Below the pieces are notes generated by a model that worked only from the letters and a program-made list of their open reading frames with translations, searched no databases and had not been told where the DNA came from. Shown in pieces: positions 36,501 to 48,500 of a DNA stretch of 64,000 nucleotides (positions are counted from its first letter, which is position 1; every line of letters starts with the position of its first letter). A program made the position numbers and the translations under genes. The DNA comes from Apostichopus japonicus (lineage: Eukaryota > Echinodermata > Holothuroidea > Aspidochirotida > Stichopodidae), in assembly GCF_037975245.1 (NCBI RefSeq), contig NC_092567.1, forward strand, positions 12,786,876 through 12,850,875. Reading direction: 5' to 3'.

Positions 36501-39500
36501 ACAGTTTTACGCCAACATGTGGACACTGTCGGTAATTTTGCCAGGGTTTGTTTTATGGACTTTAGCTCCGCCTTTAACACTCTTAGCAATTCGAACTTAC
36601 TTCGTACGTTAGATGCTCATGTAAACAACAACATCATTTCATTGCTGTATCACTTTTTATTCAACAGAACTCAATATGTATACTGTGATGGGATCAGCAG
36701 TGAAGATATTGTCACTAATACTGGTGTCCCACAAGGGTGTTGTTTATCACCATTGCTGTTTGGCGTTTATACTGATTCCTTGTCCACACTTTATGAAAAT
36801 GTTTACATTATAAAATATGCAGATGATACAGCTTTTGTTGGTTTGTGTAATGATAAATATCCACAGAGCATTGTCAATTACCACACAGCTATTGGGAGAT
36901 TGTAGCGTGGTGTGAAACCAATTACCTTTTTATAAACAGCTCCAAAACCAAGGAATTAATTGTTGATTTCCGTTCAGTTCAGATGCATGATCCAGTTATA
37001 ATTAATGATAGTGAGGTTGAGGTTGTGTCAGATTTTAAATATTTAGGACTCATTTTTAATCATACTCTCACTTGGGACTCTCATATAGGCTCAATACTTG
37101 CGAAAATAAAGCAGCGGCTATATTGTATTTATAGGTTGGGAGGATTTGGTCTAGAATATGAGAAACAGCTTTGGCTCTTTCGTTCCATGGTGCTTTCACT
37201 CATGGTCTATTGTGCTCCTGTGTGGCTCTCTTCCTGTTTCAAGACTCAACTCAATTTGATTAACAGACATTTCAGAAAGTATTATTCTGTAGATGATCAG
37301 TACATTGAAGATATTTTACTTCATTATGTAAGAGGGATTTTGACTGATCCTGACCATCCTCTTCATAAGTTTTACACCATTCCACGTAGGTTGTATACCC
37401 TACCTCGTATGCGTACTGAACGCTTTAGACATTCTTTTTTACCGAGGAGTATAAAGCTTTTGAATTGTCACATAACTAGATGATATTTTTATCATATTTT
37501 TGTATATATATTTTGCATAATTTTAAGCTGCGGATTCCATTTTATTATGTCTTCATTTTATGATTGATATCAATAAATTTTACTTTACTTTACTTTACTA
37601 AAAGTCAAATAACCCAAAAAACAGCATTCTGGCCATTACAGATATACCCAAAAAAATAATATGGCCGAAACCTTGACACAAGTATGATACCATAGACCAC
37701 ACATCTTCAATGCATTAATTAATGTCACATGATCAAAGGTGGAAAAGATTAAAACTTGTGCACGTACCAAAGTGACCTTAACTGTGTCGTTAACTTATTT
37801 CAAGTTTCATGTTAAGGTTTTCTGGTAGCTAAAGTTGATTGCTTAACAAAATTGCTAGAAATTTAAATTTAGTAAAAATATAGCTGAACGTGTTGTACCA
37901 TGAATAAAGTATGCGATCTGCAACTCCATGGATTGCCTACTTGTTTATGTAACAAAAGCAACCTTTACTCTAGTAAAAATTAAAAGATTAGACTTTCACT
38001 TTTGATCTCAAAGGTTGCAATAACACAAAGTCATGAAATGAAAGGTCAGGTTAAAGGAACAAATAGCCTGTTTGAGTTTGAAATGAGAGATGTTAAATGG
38101 CAGTAGCAATAATTTCAACAATATAAAGCTTTTCTGAGTTGAAATTTTGTAGCACAGCAAGCAAGACTATGTTGCTTCTATTCAGGATTTGGTGTTGACA
38201 GCCAGTACACAATCGTGTATACAGGATAAACCTTTGCTGGTTCATTACCCGCTTCTTAATACCTTTAAGGCAGTTGCTTGAACCAAACCTATGAATTCAA
38301 ATTGACAAAGATATTCCTAAGAACTCACAGTCATAACAGCACCAGCTCTAAATCTTGTTCTCGGCTCAAATCGATAGACAGCTACAGGATGGCCGCCAAT
38401 ATTCTGCTGAATCATGAAACCTCCAACATCCACATCTTTACCGGGTGAAGAGTTGAAGAGACGAACAAATTTCCCATCTTCATTAATTTCTAATATCTTA
38501 AGGTCTCCAGTGGTGCTGAAAGAAGGTGTTTAATTTTAGAGTGATTAAGAGTGACTTAAGTAAATTGTACAGTAGTCCTTCAAATTATAAGCAGCATGGA
38601 TGAATTTCAACTTTAATAATCACGTACCTGTAAGAAAACATCAACTCTATATAAGTTATTTCTTCTCACTTAATATCATGTCACTACTTTGAGTCACAAA
38701 GTTAAGTCCATAATACCCTAAGAGTCCCTTGGAAAACAACAAAGAAACTGCTAAGAATTCTCAGTAATCTCTCATGACACAGATACTGTGACAATATCTT
38801 AGTATGAAAGAATTATAAAATGTAAATCAAGATATTTGAGCTCAATACAAATTCAGTCACATTACAACAGCAATGCTTACCTTGATGTGGCTGTTGTGAA
38901 GTCATGTGACATTGGTGGAGTTCGCGTAGCTGGAGCAGAGTTTGATTTTGAATAAACCTTTGTTTTAATTGTACCAGACCTGTTCATATCTTGGAAGATA
39001 GAGTCAAAATAATCCCTCCCTTGTCCCATGGTGGCAGGAACAGATGCTGGTCTGGATCCTACAAGATAGACAGTAATAACAAACCCTTTCAAGTGGATTC
39101 TACAAGATAGACAGTAATAACAAACCCTTTCAAGTGGATCCTACAAGATAGACAGTAATAACAAACCCTTTCAAGTGGATCCTACAAGATAGACAGTAAT
39201 AACAAACCCTTTCAAGTGGATCCTACAAGATAGACAGTAATAACAAACCCTTTCAGGTGGATCCTACAAGATAGACAGTAATAACAAACCCTTTCAAGTG
39301 AATTCTACAAGATAGACAGTAATAACAAACCCTGTCAAGTGGATCCTACAAGATAGACAGTAATAACAAACCCTTTCAATTGAATTCTACAAGATAGACA
39401 GTAATAACAAACCCTTTCAAGTGGATCCTACAAGATAGACAGTAATAACAAACCCTTTCAATTGGATCCTACAAGATAGACAGTAATAACAAACCCTTTC

Positions 39501-42500
39501 AAGTGGATCCTACAAGATAGACAGTAATAACAAACCCTTTCAATTGAATTCTACAAGATAGACAGTCATAACAAACCCTTTCAATTGAATCCTACAAGAT
39601 AGACAGTAATAACAAACCCTTTCAAGTGGATCCTACAAGATAGACAGTAATAACAAACCCTTTCAATTGAATCCTACAAGATAGACAGTAATAACAAACC
39701 CTTTCAAGTGGATCCTACAAGAAAGACAGTAATAACAAACCCTTTCAAGTGGATCCTACAAGAAAGACAGTAATAACAAACCCTTTCAAGTGGATCCTAC
39801 AAGATAGACAGTAATAACAAACCCTTTCAAGTGGATCCTACAAGATAGACAGTAATAACAAACCCTTTCCAGTGAATTCTACAAGATAGACAGAAAATAA
39901 CAAACCCTTTCAATTGAATTCTACAAGATAGACAGTAATAACAAACCCTTTCAAGTGGATCCTACAAGATAGACAGTAATAACAAACCCTTTCAAGTGAA
40001 TTCTACAAGATAGACAGTAATAACAAACCCTTTCAAGTGAATTCTACAAGATAGACAGAAAATAACAAACCCTTTCAATTGAATTCTACAAGATAGACAG
40101 AAAATAACAAACCCTTTCAATTGAATCCTACAAGATAGACAGTAATAACAATCCCTTTCAAGTGGATCCTACAAGATAGACAGTCATAACAAACCCTTTC
40201 AAGTGGATTCTACAAGATAGACAGTAATAACAAACCCTTTCAAGTGGATCCTACAAGATAGACAGTAATAACAAACCCTTTCAATTGAATTCTACAAGAT
40301 AGACAGTAATAACAAACCCTTTCAAGTGGATCCTACAAGATAGACAGTAATAACAAACCCTTTCAAGTGAATTCTACAAGTGAGACAGTAATAACAAACC
40401 CTTTCAAGTGAATTCTACAAGATAGACAGTAATAACAAACCCTTTCAAGTGAATTCTACAAGATAGACAGTAATAACAAACCCTGTCAAGTGGATCCTAC
40501 AAGATAGACAGTAATAACAAACCCTTTCAATTGAATTCTACAAGATAGACAGTAATAACAAACCCTTTCAAGTGAATTCTACAAGATAGACAGTAATAAC
40601 AAACCCTGTCAAGTGGATCCTACAAGATAGACAGTAATAACAAACCCTTTCAATTGAATTCTACAAGATAGACAGTAATAACAAACCCTTTCAAGTGGAT
40701 CCTACAAGATAGACAGTAATAACAAACCCTTTCAATTGGATCCTACAAGATAGACAGTAATAACAAACCCTTTCAAGTGGATCCTACAAGATAGACAGTA
40801 ATAACAAACCCTTTCAATTGAATTCTACAAGATAGGCAGTAATAACAAACCCTTGCAATCGAATCCTACAAGATAGACAGTAATAACAAACCCTTTCAAG
40901 TGGATCCTACAAGATAGACAGTAATAACAAACCCTTTCAATTGAATTCTACAAGATAGACAGTAATAACAAACCCTTTCAATTGAATCCTACAAGATAGA
41001 CAGTAATAACAAACCCTTTCAAGTGGATCCTACAAGATAGACAGTAATAACAAACCCTTTCAATTGAATCCTACAAGATAGACAGTAATAACAAACCCTT
41101 TCAAGTGGATCCTACAAGAAAGACAGTAATAACAAACCCTTTCAAGTGGATCCTACAAGATAGACAGTAATAACAAACCCTTTCAATTGAATTCTACAAG
41201 ATAGACAGTAATAACAAACCCTTTCAATTGAATCCTACAAGATAGACAGTAATAACAAACCCTTTCAAGTGGATCCTACAAGATAGACAGTAATAACAAA
41301 CCCTTTCAATTGAATTCTACAAGATAGACAGTAATAACAAACCCTTTCAATTGAATCCTACAAGATAGACAGTAATAACAAACCCTTTCAAGTGGATCCT
41401 ACAAGATAGACAGTAATAACAAACCCTTTCAATTGAATCCTACAAGATAGACAGTAATAACAAACCCTTTCAAGTGGATCCTACAAGAAAGACAGTAATA
41501 ACAAACCCTTTCAAGTGGATCCTACAAGAAAGACAGTAATAACAAACCCTTTCAAGTGGATCCTACAAGATAGACAGTAATAACAAACCCTTTCAAGTGG
41601 ATCCTACAAGATAGTAATAACAAACCCTTTCAAGTGAATTCTACAAGATAGACAGAAAATAACAAACCCTTTCAATTGAATTCTACAAGATAGACAGTAA
41701 TAACAAACCCTTTCAAGTGGATCCTACAAGATAGACAGTAATAACAAACCCTTTCAAGTGAATTCTACAAGATAGACAGTAATAACAAACCCTTTCAAGT
41801 GAATTCTACAAGATAGACAGAAAATAACAAACCCTTTCAATTGAATTCTACAAGATAGACAGAAAATAACAAACCCTTTCAATTGAATTCTACAAGATAG
41901 ACAGTGATAACAATCCCTTTCAAGTGGATCCTACAAGATAGACAGTCATAACAAACCCTTTCAAGTGGATTCTACAAGATAGACAGTAATAACAAACCCT
42001 TTCAAGTGGATCCTACAAGATAGACAGTAATAACAAACCCGTTCAATTGAATTCTACAAGATAGACAGTAATAACAAACCCTTTCAAGTGGATCCTACAA
42101 GATAGACAGTAATAACAAACCCTTTCAAGTGAATTCTACAAGTGAGACAGTAATAACAAACCCTTTCAAGTGAATTCTACAAGATAGACAGTAATAACAA
42201 ACCTTTTCAAGTAGATTCTACAAGATGGACAGTAATAACAAACCCTTTCAATTGAATTCAACAACTAAACATCATATTTATGTTTTCTACTCAGAAATAA
42301 ATGTCACCTGATAGCATGTCCTTGGCTCGGTTTGTAGATGCAAAGCAAGTTTTTTTTTTTAACAATACTTGATGAGAATTGCACCATACTGTTATACTTC
42401 ATCAAACCTTCCTCTGCATGGTGTACAGTTGATAGCTTTAGTTTGGTAGAATCATTATGATAGAATTATAAATATCTTACTTGTCAGAGGATTTAATACA

Positions 42501-45500
42501 TCTCTGTCTCTACCAGCCCTTGAGTCCACTGTTCTCGGTCTGCCTTCAGATCCAGGGAATGAAGCCAGTGGATATTTAGTTGTCGCCATGTGTCTAAACC
42601 TTTCAAGTAAGCAAACAAAATACCCATTGAATCTAGACCAAACATGCACAATCAACTTAATGACCTAGTCAACAAATGCTTAAATATTTACCCATGAAGG
42701 TATTGTGGTGAAGTTGTTTCTTTTTTAGAATTGTTTTATTTTTCTTCTGTTTTTGATAAGCTTGATTGTTTGAAAACTTACTTTTTCTCTTCTTCATCCA
42801 GCATGTTTTTCAAGCTCTCTAGCTCTGCCCTGATTGGCTGCTTAGTGCCAGTTGCTTGAGATATTTCATGCATCTTTTGAATCAAGCTATCTTGTAATAG
42901 TCTTTGATTTTCTTCCAAGGCCCTAATATGAACTGTGTTCTTCTCCCTGTCATTTCTTAAAGTGTCCATCAGGTTTGCAGTCTGTTTTTCAGCTTGATCC
43001 AACTGGAACAAAAGCAATAGTTGTTATGGTCAATACGGTGAAATTTTATTTTCATTACATTTATAGAACAGACTCAATACAAATCACTTTCTTCCTTGGA
43101 GGATGCAACAGTAACAGTAGAATGCTATTCAGGCAATATATACCTGACCAAGAAGAAACAGGAATGTACTAACTGCAACAACAAATAAGAGTGAAAGGAT
43201 CAATAAACGCTGCAGGAATTTCGCCCTCTGTAAAATAACTAGTCAAAACTACCTTTCCCCAAATTTCCAGGAATTTTCTAATTATTTTTTCACACCTACT
43301 GTGTTGGCAGTCACGTTGTCACAAGGGCGCTTTCAAAAATGATGTCAGCGAGCAACATCGTAAGTTAAACAATTCCCTCTCTTGATATGAATTGTACTCA
43401 ACAAAAAGAGCGTACTGCAATACAGTATTCTCTTAGCAGAAAAGGCTAGGGTTTATTTCTCCTTTAAAAATCATGCTCAGATGTTGATGATACACGCAGT
43501 GTCTCTCTGGGAGAGTTTCTCCAAGTCTTTAGTTACTGACTGAACTAAACTACTGACCAGTATATTTACTTGAAAGTAATGAGCTTCAAGCAGAGCATTA
43601 AAAGCAATGACTGTTGACTCCTGTATGTACAATCACACTTGGAATGCTTTCTGTTGAGATACTATTAAATGTCTACTCACATGCCCACTGACATATAACA
43701 TGACACAAGAACAAAGAAAGCAGTGGGTCTCATTGAAAAATACCCCAATTGTGGTTAAGGCTTGGTGAGAATTCAGTTTGGGAAGAGCACAATTTGCATG
43801 AGAAATAGTTCCCTTTGGTATAAATATTTCTGTTTTCCTTTTCCCTATTATTTGATTTCACCTTTCAAAATTTAAGAGAGACAACTCTGGCATACACAAC
43901 AATAGGACAAAGAAGAACATCAATTACTTGTACAAAAAGAAACAGCTTCTAACGCAAGTATTTATTCTAAGGTCCAGGAAGGAACATGTCCAGAAACAAC
44001 CATCACTGGAGTAGGAAGCTATCAAAACATGGAGGAGGCGGGCAAGAAAACTGTTCTGGTTTTGTGTCTTCATTATTTCCATTTAAATTTTAGTTTTGAA
44101 GATGTAATGAAGGTCCAGATATAACCTTTGAAAATCCAACCATTATATCTTCAAATCTCAACTTTCTCTTTCATAGTTTTGACTAGAATTATGGTTTGAT
44201 TAATTCAATGAATGCCACTCCAGACAGGTTCATTGAATGTGTGTGAAGTGCACATCTGCATCAAAGCAGGTCAGATGTACTGTGTATGGTACATGACTTT
44301 AAATATTTGAGTGAAAGCAAAATAACACATACTTGTAAAGTTGTGATCCTCTGACTAAAAATGTTGCAACCAACCCCTGTGGCCCCTAATTAGATGAACT
44401 GCCAGAACTGCATATTGTCATAATCATAGCAGGTCCTGCATACTAGTGTAGCGGTGCTTACTACCGTTGTAGCGGTGCATACTACCGTTGAAGCGGTGCT
44501 TTCTACCGTTGTAGCAATGCGTACTACCGTTGTAGCGGTGCATACTACCGTTGTAACAATGCGAACTACCGTTGTTGCGGTGCATACTACTGTTGAAGCG
44601 GTGCTTTCTACCGTTGTAGCGGTATGTACTACTGTTGCAGCGGTATGTACTACCGTTGTAGTGGTGCGTACTAACGTTGTAGTGGTGCGTACTACCGTTG
44701 TAGCGATGCGTACCACCCATGTAGCGGTGCGTACTACCGTTGTTGCGGTGCATACTACCGTTGTAGAGGTGTGTACTACTGTTGTAGCGGTGCGTAATAC
44801 TGTTGGAGCAATGCGTACTACTGTTGTAGCAGTGCGTACTACTGTTGTAGCGGTGCTCACTACCGTTTTAGAGGTACGCACTACCGTTGTTGCGGTGCGT
44901 AATACCGTTGTAGCAATGGGTACTACCGTTGTTGAGGTGCGTACTACCATTGTAGCGGTGCGTACTACTGTTGTAGCGGTGCTCACTACCGTTGTAGTGG
45001 TGCGTACTACCGTTATTGCGGTGCGTACTACCATTGTAGCAGTGCGTACTACTGTTGTAACGGTGCTCACTTCCTTTGAAGCGGTGCGTACTACCGTTGT
45101 AGCAATGCGTTTTTAAAGAATTATTGTAACCTACAAAATTGAGAAATATAGCACCATTGTGCATCTAGGCCTTCCTTAACTTCAAAAAAATCTCAATGGG
45201 GAGGGGGAACCCCCTCCCTTTAGAGCCCTCCCCAGGACGGGGATCACTATGTAAGTAACATATCAATGAATAATGGGCCGGTCTAGGTGAAAATGCCCAG
45301 GCTGGTTTTAAGACCCAGTCGGTCCCTGAAAGGTGGTACATACTTTGAAAGGTTATATAAAAGGATATACAATTCAATCAATCGATCAATCAATCAATCA
45401 GAGAGAATAAGATGGAGGAAGTGTCAAGGAAAATTGGGAGTCTGTGTAAAGGCTGAATTTCACATCTTTCCCATTTATAAGCAAGTACAAGGTATTATGA

Positions 45501-48500
45501 TATGTGACATTACTATTGTAATCAAACATTGACCTACCCTGCTTTTAAGAGAATAGGTTAAATCTTCCTATTGGAAAGAATCTTTTGTGGACTCACCTTA
45601 CACTTAGTACTCGATAGCTCTTCAATCAATCTGTCAATTTCCCTCTCAAGACTTTTATTTTCATTCCCCAGCTTTTGAATATTCTCACTGTCTTTGCCCA
45701 TCTGGTGCTTTAATTCTTGAAGCTTTGGAAAAATTCAAACATATGAGAATGGACGCTTTCAACATTGATCTTCAAAGTAAGATATGTAGATTAACATGTA
45801 GTTTAACCATATCCGTAACTATATCTGTAACTAAGATTACCTGTACCTTAATCCTTTTAACTATCCATGGGAAAGAAAACGGTTATAAGAATAGTCCAGA
45901 GGTTGTCATGTCAATGGTAAATAACCTTCTTTCTTTCAACCGTTTAACTAAGATAATATGATTACCAACTCTCATACCGTCCAAGATATAATCTGTAAAA
46001 GGACAGCTATCGATTTCAATAATGGTCACAAACACAAGTGTATACTTTCTTCATACTGTCTGTAAAGTGAATGCAAATTTAAGCTAAATGTTTAGCAACA
46101 CTTTGTGCACAACAAACCTCTCATCTGTTATTCTTGCAGACTACATAGTGTTATCTATCTAATGAGACTCTGTATCTGCCAAGGAATGTTAAGTTATTGT
46201 GCTATATATTATCCTTTATTACTCTTACTTTTCTCTATACACCTAAGTTATCTCTTTCTGAGATTCATTTTACTATGCCCTTTCTTTGCAACAGTTCTTG
46301 GCCTCTCCTTAGCAACTGCATACAATTGAGTGGCAGTTTAATCCATATATTATTGCCATTTGATTACATATATTTACATTCTTATGGTAAGTGGATTCTG
46401 TCTCATCTTTAAAGTTTTGTAGGTCTCTTTCTGCTGCTTGTCTCATATTTTCCAGCGCCTCGTGAAGGGTGTTGTCTGGTCGGGCTAACTCCCTGACTTT
46501 AGTCTCTAACTGAAGAATCCTGTTAGCATCATCATCAAGGCGTAGCTGCTGCTCCTTGGATTCCTGCAAGAAATGTAAATATGAATATCTGGATGGTCAA
46601 ATCATGAAGGAGTGAAATAAATGCAACCACTGTATATTACAGAACCCCAACATCAATATTACATTGGATATACAACCAACAAAGATACAGTATACATCAT
46701 TAAGAATAAGATGCTAGAATGCTTCAACAACTTTCACTTAAGTTAATATTTAGCTTTAAAATAGAAAAGCTAAATTAATGAAAATGACAGTTTATGCAAT
46801 ACTTAGACATTTGAATTTAACTTGGTACAAAACCCATACAGTCAATAACGATGGTAAACTTTAAAAAAGCTGAAATACAATAATGAAAAAGAAGAAGAGA
46901 TCCCTTGTTTCTCAATCCACACTAGATACAGACAAGTATTAATACTCTGCTAATGAAATGAAATGCTGATACTCTGGGCTCATAACACTACAAAAGAGAT
47001 TGAAATAATATACATGTAGAGGAAGCAGAACCATACATGAGTGTCTTACCTTTCAAGATTCCTACATCCACCTCTTTATGATAATCAACATAATGTGACC
47101 AAGACTTAAAAAATTATGTAAGGTCAGATTTATTGTTTTGATAGACAGACAGAAATCATAGAGCAGTTTAACATGAACTTCAGCAGAAGCTTAAACAGCT
47201 ACTAAAATGTAGCTCCTTACATTAATAAATCTAGCAGAATTGCATAGAAAAATATGTCTTCATTTATCTAATTAAAGGGCAACATAGAGCATAAATAACA
47301 CTTTACCTCTTGCTGTAAGCGGCTGTCAAATTCCTGCTTTCTCTCCAAGGCTCTGTGCTTGTCCTCTGCCTGCTGCCTGCCAACTATTTCCCTGTCTAAC
47401 CTATAGGAAACAGAGAAAATAATTGAATTCATCACTAACAGGGAATCCTCAGTAGAGATCATTGTAAGCCAATGTTAGGTCCCAATGGAGTAAGATTACA
47501 GGGAATCCTCAGTAGAGATCATTGTATTCCAATGTTAGGTCCCAATGGAGGAAGATTACAGGGAATCCTCAGTAGAGATCATTGTATTCCAATGTTAGGT
47601 CCCAATGGAGGAAGATTACAGGGAATCCTCAGTAGAGATCATTGTAAGCCAATGTTAGGTCCCAATGGAGTAAGATAACAGGGAATCCTCAGTAGAGATC
47701 ATTGTATTCCAATGTTAGGTCCCAATGGAGTAAGATAACATCTTTCCTTATACACTAGTAGATTAATGTTTCAAACAAAGAGGTTGCAGGAAGATTTAAC
47801 TCATTGGTGTTAAATTAACATTCCAATAAACTACAATCATGAAAACCCTTATTTTCAGTAATTATACTGAACTGTGAACAACCATATTTCCAAGTGTTGA
47901 ATAGGTCAAAGACACAATCCTTTCAAACAAGTCTTTTCATTTTGATATGGAAGGCAGTTGTTTTACAGTACTAAACAGCCATATATACATGTGAGAAAAG
48001 ACACAAAGGCTGTTTAATACAATTCAGGACACATGGTTATCCAACCTTTGGGTTTGGCTATTTTAAATATTTTTGTTGTTGATTGATTGATATGAAGATA
48101 AAATGGTGAGTCTACTTTACTGATAACAGATCAGACAAATCACTTAACGAGTGAGTTCACATAGCCAATAAATAAAATCCAAGCTATACCACAGTGACAT
48201 ACACAAGATCAAAAGTGAAGCAGGTATTGGCTTAAGTGTGTGCAGGGTTTAGTGTAAACCAAATGTATCCTAGGCACTCCTAAGTTTCCAGAACTTCCAA
48301 ACATGGAGAAAGAAATAACCTCAGATATTCTTATTTTCTCCCCAAAAAGCAAGCAACTTGGTAATTTATCCCCAAAGATAATCATTTAGATATTCATATC
48401 CAAACTTGAGCTTGTACACAATGCACTTTTCAAATTTAACAGGAAAATGGCCACATAGTAGGCAGAGCTTGCCTTGGAGAACATGTTACTACTAAACAGC

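Noticed and set aside
36286-36612. 108-codon frame running into the LINE
   Set aside because: It crosses the junction between the host repeat and the LINE; only the RT part from about 36489 has meaning.
28860-42259. Regularly spaced repeats that might suggest CRISPR arrays
   Set aside because: Units are contiguous and near-identical without unique spacers, lie in animal introns and have no cas genes; they are minisatellites.
44390-45116. Long open frames on both strands (over 200 codons each)
   Set aside because: They are the translation of a 21-bp minisatellite within an intron; both strands are equally open and there is no domain or splice support.
47472-47678. Repetitive 68-codon frame
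   Set aside because: It is the 60-bp tandem repeat read in one frame, next to but outside exon 4.
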